Assembly: GCA_038244815.1 (NCBI GenBank)
Contig: JBBRTB010000027.1
Coordinates: 1-54,053, forward strand
DNA length: 54,053 bases
Direction of reading: 5' to 3'
DNA from: DASVHS01 sp038244815
GTDB taxonomy: Bacteria > Acidobacteriota > Thermoanaerobaculia > Gp7-AA8
Part shown: positions 1-7,892 of the stretch, in pieces
How positions within the stretch are numbered: the stretch's first letter is position 1
How the letters are laid out: every line of letters starts with the position of its first letter
Program-made: the position numbers and the translations under genes
The notes under the pieces: model-generated
What the model was told of the DNA's origin: nothing
The model's database searches: none
The model's input: only the letters and a program-made list of their open reading frames with translations

Positions 1-29
1 CCAACGACCCGCGACCCACGACCACCCCC

Positions 30-407
30 CTACTCCGCCGCCCACGCCATCGTGGTCATCAATGCGTTCTCCGACTGGCGTGAATCGAGTCTCGTGTGCT
101 GCACGACCACGGGGACATCGGAGACCAGTACGCTCGAGTAGTCCGTTCCCTTCGGGATCGTCTCCGGATCGCTGAGGTCGTTGAAGCGCATGTGCTTCGT
201 GCGGCGCGCACCCACGGTCAGCCGGAACGGCCCGGCCGGCTCGCGGTCCTTGAAGAAGATCGTGAGCTCGATGTGTGCTTCGCGATCACCCGTGTTGAGA
301 ATGCACGCGGTCTCGTGCGATGTGAATTCCGGAGCGGGACCGTTGCTTCCTGACGGGATGTAGCCCTCGGCAATGACCCAGGTCGTGGCACCAATCGGAT
401 TCATCAC
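30..407 (-). CDS. Sensory rhodopsin transducer-like protein (ASRT family)
   Basis: The 125-residue product has the conserved core of the Anabaena sensory rhodopsin transducer family: an N-terminal W-x-IAEGYIPSGS segment, then TSHETACILNTGD, then ARRTKHMRFNDL, and VVVQHTRLDSRQ near the C-terminus. Members are small soluble beta-rich proteins. The Anabaena one forms tetramers and binds a sensory rhodopsin, but most bacteria that carry the family have no rhodopsin and its role there is unsettled. No rhodopsin gene is seen in this window. The start is GTG at 407 or the adjacent ATG at 404. It is divergent from a MarR regulator with a palindromic operator between them, so the MarR protein may control it (inference). 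Confidence 0.88.
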   Translation of the reverse strand: MMNPIGATTWVIAEGYIPSGSNGPAPEFTSHETACILNTGDREAHIELTIFFKDREPAGPFRLTVGARRTKHMRFNDLSDPETIPKGTDYSSVLVSDVPVVVQHTRLDSRQSENALMTTMAWAAE

Positions 408-469
408 CTCATGGATGAAGCATCACTCGTGCCTCAATGAGCGTTGGGTGGTAGACCATGCATTACCGC

Positions 470-489
470 CTCCTGTACGATTACAGGAG
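470..489. promoter_or_regulatory. Candidate MarR operator, 20-bp inverted repeat
   Basis: Perfect 8-bp arms CTCCTGTA (470-477) and TACAGGAG (482-489) are separated by CGAT. The dyad sits in the divergent promoter region of the ASRT-like gene and the MarR gene. Its right arm overlaps the AGGAGA ribosome binding site of the MarR gene. Size, symmetry and position fit an autoregulatory MarR operator, but binding is inferred. Confidence 0.55.
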
Positions 490-495
490 AGACCG

Positions 496-993
496 ATGGC
501 CGGAGTGAGGAAGAGAGACGATCCCCAGCGGGTCCTCGACGCGTTTCGCAATCTCGTCAAGGTTCTCCGTCTGGCTGACCGTGCCGGGCTGAAACGGCAC
601 GGATTGGGATCGGCACAGGTCTTCGTGCTCCACGAGCTGAGCCACAAATCGCCGCTCTCGATCAACGAGCTTGCGGAGAGGACGGCCACCGATCAAAGCA
701 CCGTGTCCGTAGTCGTCAACAAGCTCGTGGACAAGGGATTCGTGACGCGGAAGCGAGCGGGCCAGGACGCGCGCCGTGTAGATCTCGCCCTGACCGCGCG
801 CGGGCGTCAGACTCTGCGCAAGCTTCCCCCTCCCATCCAGCATTCCTTGATCGCCAGCATTAACCAGTTCCCTCCGAGCCGCGCCCGTATGCTCGCCGAT
901 CTCCTCGAGCAGATGGTCAGCCGGATCGGCCCGGTGGAAAAGAAGCCGCCGATGTTCTTCGAGGACCCGGAAGAGGAACAGAAGAGAGGCTGA
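496..993 (+). CDS. MarR family transcriptional regulator
   Basis: A 165-residue winged-helix regulator. The MarR HTH core reads LSINELAERT, then DQSTVSVVVNKLVDKGFV, followed by the wing RKRAGQDARRVDLALTARG. The start at 496 is chosen because AGGAGA lies 5 nt upstream; the frame is open further upstream to 373, but that extension has no family similarity. MarR proteins bind DNA as dimers and usually repress themselves and a neighbour, often responding to small phenolic ligands or oxidants. The C-terminal tail (PPMFFEDPEEEQKRG) is charged and probably disordered. It is divergent from the ASRT-like gene and converges on the PP2C gene 31 bp away. Confidence 0.9.
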   Translation: MAGVRKRDDPQRVLDAFRNLVKVLRLADRAGLKRHGLGSAQVFVLHELSHKSPLSINELAERTATDQSTVSVVVNKLVDKGFVTRKRAGQDARRVDLALTARGRQTLRKLPPPIQHSLIASINQFPPSRARMLADLLEQMVSRIGPVEKKPPMFFEDPEEEQKRG

Positions 994-1024
994 GAGAGAG
1001 GGATTGGAGGGGATTCTCCAGGCT

Positions 1025-2674
1025 CTAATCTCCGGACTCCTCTCTGGTGATCACGAACATCGTCAGATCATCTGCCAGCGGCGCGTCTCCGACGAACGAA
1101 AGCACGTGCTGATCGATCGAATCCAGCAGCTCGTTCGCGTTCGCGCCATGCCGTCCGCCCAGCAGTGTCTCCACCGAATCCAGTCCAAGCTGCTCTTCCG
1201 CCTGGTTCTCGGCTTCGGTCACGCCATCGGTGAACAGCACCAGGGAATCGCCCCACTCGAGCTCCACGGACTGGTTGCGGTACTGCGCCTCCGGAAACAG
1301 ACCGACCACGAGATCGGTGATGCCCAGCCGGGTCACGCCGGAGCGTGTGACCACGAGCGGCGGCACGTGGCCGGCATTGGCGAAGTCGATGTGGCCGGTC
1401 CGGGGATCGAGCACACCGGCGACGAGCGTCGCGAACTTCGTCGGCGCAGTCTTGGGGGCGAGCGTGATGTTGATCTCGTGGACGAGGTCGGCGGGTTTGG
1501 GATCGCTGCGCGTGAAGATGTTGAACGCCGTTGCCAGCCCGGACATCACCAGCGCCGCGGTGACGCCCTTGCCGCTGACGTCGGCGATGATGAAGTACAC
1601 ACGGCCATCGGGACGCACGATCACGTCGTAGTAGTCGCCGCTCACAGTCTTGCACGGCTTGTTCGAGCCGGCGAAGTCATACTTGTCGACGCTCGGCAGC
1701 GTCGTCGGCAGCAAGCGGCTCTGAATGACGTACGCGGTGCGAAGCTCTTCCTCGATCTTGGCCTTGAGGATCGCTTCCTCGCGCAGGCGCGTCGTCTCGA
1801 GCTTGGCCGCACCGAGACGGGCGATCTGGGCGATCAGGCGGAGGTCCTCGTGGGTGATGGCGCCGCGGATGGCCAGAAAATCGATGTACAGCACTCCCAG
1901 AACGTCATCGCCGACGATCAGCGGCGCGCAGACCGCGGAACGGATCTGCTGCCCGATGATCGATTCGGCACGTGCCAGCTTCTCGTCCTGTGCGGTATCG
2001 ACGAACGAAATCACACTGCGCTCATCGATGACTTCGGCCAGGAGCGTGCGGCTGATGGCCAGCTCGGTCGAGTCGGCCGAGTTGCTGCGGCGCACGCGAA
2101 CGTTCTGAAACGTCTTGCCGTCGCTGCCGAGGAGCGCGAGAGCAGCGCGGGACGGCGACAGAAGCGACATGACGCGATCGAGGATGAACTCGAAGAGCTC
2201 CTCCATGGGGCGGTCTTCGATGAACTGCACGGCCAGCGAGGCCAGGATACCGGTGCGCTCGCGGCTGCGATCGATCTCCTCGATGGCCTCCCGCAGCGGC
2301 ATGACCATGCTCTTCGAGTGCGAATCGCTGTCGATGGGAATCAGTTGCGACGGCGGTTCGGAGTCGGAGGAGTCGAATACGACCTCACTGTCCCCGAGCA
2401 GAATGCGGTCGCCGGGGTTGAGCACGACGGGATCGAGGATCTTCGTGCCGTTCAGCAGCGTGCCGTTGACGCTGCCGCAGTCGCGAACAACCCACCTCCC
2501 GGACTCGAATACGATCTCGGCGTGACGCCTCGAAAGAAACCGGTCGCGGATCGGAATGGTGCAGTCCGAGGCGCGCCCGAGCGTGATCGTCTGCACCGGA
2601 AACGACACCCGCATCGGCGCGAGATTCGGCTGGTACACCGTAAACTTGACGGATCGGGGGCTGGCCGCATTCAT
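1025..2674 (-). CDS. FHA-GAF-PP2C (RsbU/SpoIIE-type) serine phosphatase
   Basis: The 549-residue protein has three domains. An FHA domain (about 28-100) shows LGRASDCTIPI, SRRHAEI and VNGTLLNG, which normally bind phosphothreonine peptides. A GAF domain follows (about 150-300). A SpoIIE/RsbU PP2C domain (about 325-545) shows SGDYYDVI, IADVSGKGVTAALVMS, NAGHVPPLVV, LFTDGVTEAEN and DDLTMFVI, including the metal-binding aspartates. Such proteins dephosphorylate anti-sigma antagonists (STAS proteins) or related partners in response to a GAF-sensed signal. There is no signal peptide, so it is cytoplasmic. No kinase or STAS partner is adjacent. Confidence 0.93.
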   Translation of the reverse strand: MNAASPRSVKFTVYQPNLAPMRVSFPVQTITLGRASDCTIPIRDRFLSRRHAEIVFESGRWVVRDCGSVNGTLLNGTKILDPVVLNPGDRILLGDSEVVFDSSDSEPPSQLIPIDSDSHSKSMVMPLREAIEEIDRSRERTGILASLAVQFIEDRPMEELFEFILDRVMSLLSPSRAALALLGSDGKTFQNVRVRRSNSADSTELAISRTLLAEVIDERSVISFVDTAQDEKLARAESIIGQQIRSAVCAPLIVGDDVLGVLYIDFLAIRGAITHEDLRLIAQIARLGAAKLETTRLREEAILKAKIEEELRTAYVIQSRLLPTTLPSVDKYDFAGSNKPCKTVSGDYYDVIVRPDGRVYFIIADVSGKGVTAALVMSGLATAFNIFTRSDPKPADLVHEINITLAPKTAPTKFATLVAGVLDPRTGHIDFANAGHVPPLVVTRSGVTRLGITDLVVGLFPEAQYRNQSVELEWGDSLVLFTDGVTEAENQAEEQLGLDSVETLLGGRHGANANELLDSIDQHVLSFVGDAPLADDLTMFVITREESGD

Positions 2675-2766
2675 CGGATTTCAATCAGTATAAGATCGCT
2701 CCCCTCCTGAGGCGAGCAGAGCATGGACGAGCCTGGCTGCCGGCACTGGTCTGGTCGGCCATTCTG

Positions 2767-3132
2767 GTGCTGATGTCGGGCTCGAACGGCTCGAGCAGCG
2801 TCACCGCGCGGGTGTTGCAGCTCCTCATCCCCCCATCCAGCCCGGACTTCGAGATCGTTCACTACCTCCTTCGAAAAACCGGCCATGTCGTCGCGTACGG
2901 CCTGCTCGGCTTTCTCGATTTCCGCGCCGTCCGCGGCGAACGCGCGGGCTGGACGCTCCGCTGGTCGCTGATCGCGGTCGCGCTGGCCGTGGCCGTCGCA
3001 TCGCTCGACGAGTGGCATCAGTCGTTCGTGCCGGGGAGAACGTCTTCTCCCCTCGACGTCGTCATCGACTGCGCAGGCGCGACGCTGGCCCAGATCATCG
3101 CCAGGCGATGGACGCCAGGTGCCAAGAGCTAG
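2767..3132 (+). CDS. VanZ-like family membrane protein
   Basis: A small multi-pass protein with VanZ hallmarks: RKTGHVVAYGLLGFLDFRA, then SLDEWHQSFVPGR and SPLDVVIDCAGA. VanZ in enterococci gives low-level teicoplanin resistance; the role of most homologues is unknown. The first in-frame canonical start is GTG at 2767. However, the same frame is open upstream and encodes RAWLPALVWSAILVL, which looks like the usual first transmembrane helix of the family. The true start may therefore be a non-standard codon such as CTG at 2707. It is divergent from the PP2C gene. Confidence 0.78.
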   Translation: MLMSGSNGSSSVTARVLQLLIPPSSPDFEIVHYLLRKTGHVVAYGLLGFLDFRAVRGERAGWTLRWSLIAVALAVAVASLDEWHQSFVPGRTSSPLDVVIDCAGATLAQIIARRWTPGAKS

Positions 3133-3136
3133 GGTG

Positions 3137-3219
3137 CTGGGAGTGTGGTCGGTGCTCGGTGCTCGGTGCTCGCGAGCACCGTAAAACCGAGGCCCGAGGC
3201 CCAAAGGCCCGAGGCCTCA
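3137..3219. repeat. Low-complexity palindromic spacer at convergent gene ends
   Basis: GGTGCTCGG-type words are repeated and end in a perfect 18-bp palindrome (CGGTGCTCG/CGAGCACCG, 3164-3181), followed by repeated GAGGCCC words. It lies between the ends of the convergent VanZ-like and SDR genes. It may act as a bidirectional terminator. A related word repeat occurs at 16966-17110. Confidence 0.6.
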
Positions 3220-3220
3220 G

Positions 3221-4000
3221 TCACCGGTTCTCCTGGAACCTCCTGACAAGCGCCGTCACGGCTTTGCGCGGCGAGATGCGCAACGACTGCACGAGCATTC
3301 TGTTCTTCAAACCCGGAATGACGATGCGCCGTCCGCTCATCGTGCCGCGATAGCCGATCTCGGCCACCTTTCGGGACGACATCGGACGCATCATCGTGAA
3401 AAGACGCGACTGCGTCATGTTGGCCACCTCAGCGAATCCTGTGCGCGTGGGGCCTGGACACAGCGCCGTCACCGTCACTCCGCTGTCGCGCAACTCATCC
3501 CCGATGGCTTCGGAGAACGAAAGGACGTACGCCTTCGTGGCGTAATACACGGCCATGAGCGGTCCGGCCTGGAAGGCCGCGGTGGAGGCGACGTTGAGAA
3601 CGCGGCCCCGCTTCCTGGCGATCATCGGCGCCAGGAGCAGTTTCGTCAGCTCGGTCAGCGCCACGATGTTGACCTGGATCATCTCGACCTCGCGCTGCAG
3701 ATCCGTGTCCGCGAAAGGTCCGGCCTGACCGAAGCCGGCGTTGTTCACGACGATACCGATGTCGATCGAGCGCGCTTTCAGCTCGGCCACGAGCTCGGCG
3801 GCCGCGCCGGGCCGGGACAGGTCGGAGACGATCACGTGCGCGGCCACGCCGGACTCTCGCAGCTCGAGCGCGGTCTCCTCGAGCCTGGCCCTGGTCCGGG
3901 CTACCAGGACGACGTCGTGGTGGTTGTGCGCAAAGACGCGCGCGAGGTCGAGCCCGATCCCGCCCGACGCGCCGGTGATGAGTGCCGTCTCTCGATTCAT
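3221..4000 (-). CDS. Short-chain dehydrogenase/reductase (SDR)
   Basis: A 259-residue classical SDR. The Rossmann nucleotide-binding motif TGASGGIG is near residue 9, NNAGFG near 88, the catalytic Ser is in NVAST and the YxxxK pair is in YYATK; PGPTRT follows. The first strand is followed by VLVARTRARLEE, typical of NADP-preferring members. It resembles the DltE/YqjQ type, but the substrate cannot be told from sequence. Its start overlaps the stop of the upstream TetR gene by 4 bp (ATGA), so the two are co-transcribed and the TetR protein probably controls it. Confidence 0.93.
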   Translation of the reverse strand: MNRETALITGASGGIGLDLARVFAHNHHDVVLVARTRARLEETALELRESGVAAHVIVSDLSRPGAAAELVAELKARSIDIGIVVNNAGFGQAGPFADTDLQREVEMIQVNIVALTELTKLLLAPMIARKRGRVLNVASTAAFQAGPLMAVYYATKAYVLSFSEAIGDELRDSGVTVTALCPGPTRTGFAEVANMTQSRLFTMMRPMSSRKVAEIGYRGTMSGRRIVIPGLKNRMLVQSLRISPRKAVTALVRRFQENR

Positions 4001-4644
4001 GTTTCCCTCTCCATTCCCCGCAACAACGCCGTGACGCCGTGGAGAAAGTCTCGCTGCAGATCGACGCGAAGAGCGCTCAGTTGCCCGTCGGCGTGAAACA
4101 CCTGCTCGACGACGGGTGCGGGAAACGCCGTCGAGGCCAGCCCGACCAGAAGTGCGGTGGCCAGACGCAGAACGCGCAACCCGCCGCCCGGGCGGACGGT
4201 CATCCGCTCATCCAGCAACCCGGCCGTCATGGCCATGCGGTCGTACGTGAATCGCTTGAACGCCAGCGCGACCGGGTAGTCGAGGTTGTGCTCGAGCACC
4301 TCGCCGAGAATCGGCAGGAGGCGCAGAAGCGGATCGCGCCCCCGAATAGACGCGGCCAGGGTCTCCGCGACGCGGGCGGCCGTCCAGCGCGCGCGGTTGC
4401 GAGCGAGGGCCTGATCGACCTCATCGAAATACTCCTCGAGGTAGCTCTCGCACACGGCCAGCAGCAGCCGCTCCTTCGATGGGAAGTAGAGATAGACGGT
4501 GCCTTTGACGATGCCGGCGCGGGCGGCCACGGCGCCGACGGTAAAGTCGCTCCACGTCGAGTGTGGCCAGAGGTCGCGGGCGGCGGTCAGGATCGCGCCG
4601 ACGCGCTCGGCCTTATCCTTGTCGCGGCGGGCGCGCTGTCTCAT
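3997..4644 (-). CDS. TetR/AcrR family transcriptional regulator
   Basis: A 215-residue regulator starting MRQRARRDKDKAERVGAIL. The N-terminal HTH reads FTVGAVAARAGIVKGTVYLYFPSKERLLLAV, the TetR signature. The C-terminal ligand domain is divergent. The start at 4644 is chosen because the family begins just before the HTH; the frame is open to 4872, but that part overlaps the divergent peptidase gene. It is the first gene of a TetR-SDR pair. Only 45 bp separate it from the divergent S9 peptidase, so it may also affect that promoter (inference). Confidence 0.9.
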   Translation of the reverse strand: MRQRARRDKDKAERVGAILTAARDLWPHSTWSDFTVGAVAARAGIVKGTVYLYFPSKERLLLAVCESYLEEYFDEVDQALARNRARWTAARVAETLAASIRGRDPLLRLLPILGEVLEHNLDYPVALAFKRFTYDRMAMTAGLLDERMTVRPGGGLRVLRLATALLVGLASTAFPAPVVEQVFHADGQLSALRVDLQRDFLHGVTALLRGMERET

Positions 4645-4689
4645 CACTGACTCACGCTCAGAAGGTATCGCAAGATAGGATTCCGCGCC

Positions 4690-6753
4690 ATGAAACGACT
4701 GACCACGATCCTGGCCGCTCTGTTTGTCGCCGCCGCGGCCTTCGCCGCAAAAGAACCGATCACCCACGAAGCACTCTGGATGATGAAGCGCGTCGGCGCG
4801 CCGTCTCTCAGCCCCGACGGACACTGGGTGGTCTTCTCCGTGACCCAGCCCGCGTACGACCGCAAGGAGCAATGGAGCGATCTATGGCTCGTGCCGGCCG
4901 ACGGAAGCGCGGGCGCAAAGAAGATCACATCGTCGAAAGCGCCGGAGTCCGATGTGGCCTGGTCGCCGGACAGCAGGCGCATCGCATTCGCCACGAAGCG
5001 CGAGGATGACGAGGCCAATCAGATCTACATCCTCGATCTTGCCGGCGGCGAGGCCCAGCGCGTGAGCAGCCTCTCCACGGGAGCGTCGTCGCCGCAGTTC
5101 AGCGGCGAGGGGAAGAGCATCTCCTTCGTCTGCTCGGTCTTCCGGACCACGAACGGCGAGGAGACGAGTAAGAAGAAAAAGTACAACGTCCGCCTCTACG
5201 AGGGCTTCCCGATCCGCAACTGGGACAAGTGGATCGATCCCGAAAAGCAGGTTCATCTCTTCGTGCAGCCGCTGGCCGAAGGTGCCAAAGCGAAGGACGT
5301 CCTCGCCGGAACCAGGCTCGTGGCCGCTCCCGGATTCAGCGGGACCGGCGCCGGCGAAGGCGGCGAGACCATCCGGTCGGCGTGGTCGCCGGACGGACAG
5401 TGGCTCGTCTTCGTCGTGACCACCGCGCGCAACACCGCCGCCTATGCGGAAGTGGGCACGGACCTCTACCGGGTGGCCTCGAGCGGCGGCGAACCGGAGC
5501 GCATCGCCTCGGGTGACGGGAGCTACAGCGGCGCGAAGTTCAGTCCGGATGGGAAGACCCTGTACGCGAAGTTCAACGCGAACAACAAGCTTCCGTACAA
5601 CAACAACCGGCTGGTGGCGTTCGACTGGCCGTCGATGGCCAATCGCCGCGAGATCGTCGGACTTCCGTTCGACCGGTCAGTGAGCGATTACGCGGTCACC
5701 AGCGACGGCCGGACGATCTACTTCACCGCTGAGGACGCCGGGCTGGAGAAGATCTACGCGGCATCGTCGAGAGGCGGCGACGCACATCTGGCCGTGGAAC
5801 CGGAGCGCGGCGTCTACACCGATCTCGAGATCGCGGAGAAGGCGCCTGCCCTGGTCATGACCGGCCGCTGGGGCAGCTCGATCGAGCCGCAGGAGATCGT
5901 GCGCATCGATCCGGCGGCGAAAACGCGCCGCAACCTGACGAGCTTCGACGTGGCCGAGGCGGCACGGCTGGACTGGCAGCCGCCGCGGCATTTCTGGTTC
6001 ACGAACAAAGAAGGCATGCGCATCCACAACATGATCGTCGTTCCCGAGAACTTCGATCCCAACCGGAAATATCCGCTGTTCGTCCTGATGCACGGCGGCG
6101 CGGCCAACATGTGGCGCGACCAGATCTCGCTGCGCTGGAACTATCACCTGCTGGCCAAGCCCGGCTACGTCATGGTGATGACGGACTATCGAGGATCGAC
6201 GGGCTACGGCGAGAAGTTCGCGCAGGCCATTCAGAACGATCCGCTGCGGGGACCGGCCGACGACATCAACGCCGGCGCCGACGAGGCCATCCGCCTCTTC
6301 CCCTTCATCGACGGCACGCGGCAGGTCGCTGCCGGCGCCAGCTACGGCGGCCATCTCGCCAACTGGATGGAAGCGACGACCACGCGCTACAAAGCCATCA
6401 TCAGTCACGCCGGCCTGTCGACCTTGCTGACGCAGTGGGGCACGAGCGACGGCATCTATCATCGCGAGCTGATGGTGGGCGGGCCGTTCTGGGACGCGAG
6501 CAACAAGATCTGGGCCGATCAGAGCCCGCTCCTGTACGCCGATCACTTCAAGACTCCGATCCTGATGTCAGTCGGCGAGCACGACTTCCGCGTCCCCATG
6601 AACAACACGCTGGAGATGTGGGCGGCGCTGCAGCGCATGCAGGTCCCGAGCAGGCTCCTGGTGTGGCCCGACGAGAATCACTGGATCATGAACGGGGAGA
6701 ACTCGCGCTTCTTCTACCAGCAGGTCTGGGACTGGATCGCCAAATGGATCTGA
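4690..6753 (+). CDS. S9 family serine peptidase (prolyl oligopeptidase type), exported
   Basis: A 687-residue protein with a clear signal peptide (MKRLTTILAALFVAAAAFAA). Its N-terminal half is a WD40-like beta-propeller (LSPDGHWVVF, AWSPDSRRIAF, WSPDGQWLVF, FSPDGKTLY). Its C-terminal half is an alpha/beta hydrolase with GASYGG. The expected triad is Ser551, Asp632 (in GEHDFRVP) and His664 (in ENHWI). Family members cleave dipeptides or acylated residues from short peptides; here it would act in the periplasm. It leads an operon: the M20 gene starts 10 bp before its stop codon. Confidence 0.95.
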   Translation: MKRLTTILAALFVAAAAFAAKEPITHEALWMMKRVGAPSLSPDGHWVVFSVTQPAYDRKEQWSDLWLVPADGSAGAKKITSSKAPESDVAWSPDSRRIAFATKREDDEANQIYILDLAGGEAQRVSSLSTGASSPQFSGEGKSISFVCSVFRTTNGEETSKKKKYNVRLYEGFPIRNWDKWIDPEKQVHLFVQPLAEGAKAKDVLAGTRLVAAPGFSGTGAGEGGETIRSAWSPDGQWLVFVVTTARNTAAYAEVGTDLYRVASSGGEPERIASGDGSYSGAKFSPDGKTLYAKFNANNKLPYNNNRLVAFDWPSMANRREIVGLPFDRSVSDYAVTSDGRTIYFTAEDAGLEKIYAASSRGGDAHLAVEPERGVYTDLEIAEKAPALVMTGRWGSSIEPQEIVRIDPAAKTRRNLTSFDVAEAARLDWQPPRHFWFTNKEGMRIHNMIVVPENFDPNRKYPLFVLMHGGAANMWRDQISLRWNYHLLAKPGYVMVMTDYRGSTGYGEKFAQAIQNDPLRGPADDINAGADEAIRLFPFIDGTRQVAAGASYGGHLANWMEATTTRYKAIISHAGLSTLLTQWGTSDGIYHRELMVGGPFWDASNKIWADQSPLLYADHFKTPILMSVGEHDFRVPMNNTLEMWAALQRMQVPSRLLVWPDENHWIMNGENSRFFYQQVWDWIAKWI

Positions 6754-7892
6754 AGGCGGAGGCCCGGCAGGCCTGTGACGCGATCCGCGACGAGCTCGTC
6801 GCACTTAGCCATCGCATCCACGCGCATCCCGAGCTGGCGTACGAAGAAGAGAAGGCCGCGGCGTGGTTATGCGAGCTTCTCGACGCGCACGGTCTGCGCG
6901 TCGAGCAAGGCATCTGCGACGTGCCCACCGCGTTTCTTGCGCGCGCCGGCAACGGCCCGCTGCACGTGGCCATCTGCGCGGAGTACGACGCGCTGCCGGG
7001 CATCGGTCACGCCTGTGGCCACAACATCATCGCGGCGACCGCGGCAGGCGCCGGCATCGCCCTGGCCCGCATCGCCGGCGAAGCCGGGCTCACCGTCAGC
7101 GTGATCGGAACACCGGCCGAGGAACTGGGCAACGACTCCGGCAAGATCCGCCTGCTCGAGCGCGGCGCGTTCCACGGAGTCGACGCCGCCATGATGGTGC
7201 ACCCGGCGCCGGTCGACATCCTCACGCCGAAACTGATCGCGGCGTCGATGTTCGACGTCGAATACACGGGCAAGGAAGCGCATGCCTCCGCGTTTCCGGA
7301 GGAGGGCATCAACGCCGCGGACGCGCTCACGGTCGCGCAGACCGCCATCGGGCTGCTGCGCCAGCACATCCTTCCCACCGACCGCATCCACGGCATCGTC
7401 ACGAAAGGCGGCGACGCGCCGAACATCGTGCCGGCACATACGAGCATGCGTTACATCATCCGCGCCGCGACGATCGGAGACTTGCAGCGACTGCGCGACA
7501 AGGTGCGCGGCTGCTTCGAAGCCGGAGCGGTAGCCACCGGCTCGAAGCTCGAGATCAAAGGCGGCGACAAACCGTACGCGCAGTGCGTGCACGATCCTCA
7601 CCTCACCTCTCTCTACCGCCGCAACGCCGAGTCCCTCGGACGCCGCTTTCAGGACCTCGGACCCGTCGGCGAGCGGCTGGCCGCCTCGACCGACATGGGC
7701 AACGTCTCGCTGGTCATCCCGTCGATTCATCCGCTCATCGGCATCGACTCCATGCCGGCGTCGAATCACCAGCCCGAGTTCACGGAGCATTGCGTGAAAC
7801 CGGCCGCGGACCAGGCCATCAGTGACGGAGCGGTGGCATTGGCCTGGACCGCCATCGATCTCGCGGCGGAGCGATTACAATCACGCGCATGA
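6744..7892 (+). CDS. M20 family metallohydrolase (amidohydrolase type)
   Basis: A 382-residue protein starting at ATG 6744, overlapping the end of the peptidase gene. The M20 metal-binding signature EYDALPGIGHACGHN places a metal ligand at His89. PAEELGNDSGK carries the catalytic/metal-binding acidic pair, and a dimerisation insert contains HASAFPEEGINAADAL. It resembles the M20D amidohydrolase / aminobenzoyl-glutamate hydrolase subgroup, which cleaves N-acyl amino acids or dipeptides. There is no signal peptide, so it is cytoplasmic. It could act downstream of the exported S9 peptidase. Its stop overlaps the next start (ATGA at 7889-7892). Confidence 0.93.
   Translation: MDLKAEARQACDAIRDELVALSHRIHAHPELAYEEEKAAAWLCELLDAHGLRVEQGICDVPTAFLARAGNGPLHVAICAEYDALPGIGHACGHNIIAATAAGAGIALARIAGEAGLTVSVIGTPAEELGNDSGKIRLLERGAFHGVDAAMMVHPAPVDILTPKLIAASMFDVEYTGKEAHASAFPEEGINAADALTVAQTAIGLLRQHILPTDRIHGIVTKGGDAPNIVPAHTSMRYIIRAATIGDLQRLRDKVRGCFEAGAVATGSKLEIKGGDKPYAQCVHDPHLTSLYRRNAESLGRRFQDLGPVGERLAASTDMGNVSLVIPSIHPLIGIDSMPASNHQPEFTEHCVKPAADQAISDGAVALAWTAIDLAAERLQSRA

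Noticed and set aside
1004..2710. Long plus-strand frame opposite the PP2C gene
   Set aside because: It is the antisense of a gene with clear FHA and PP2C motifs; the translation is Arg/His-rich with no family.
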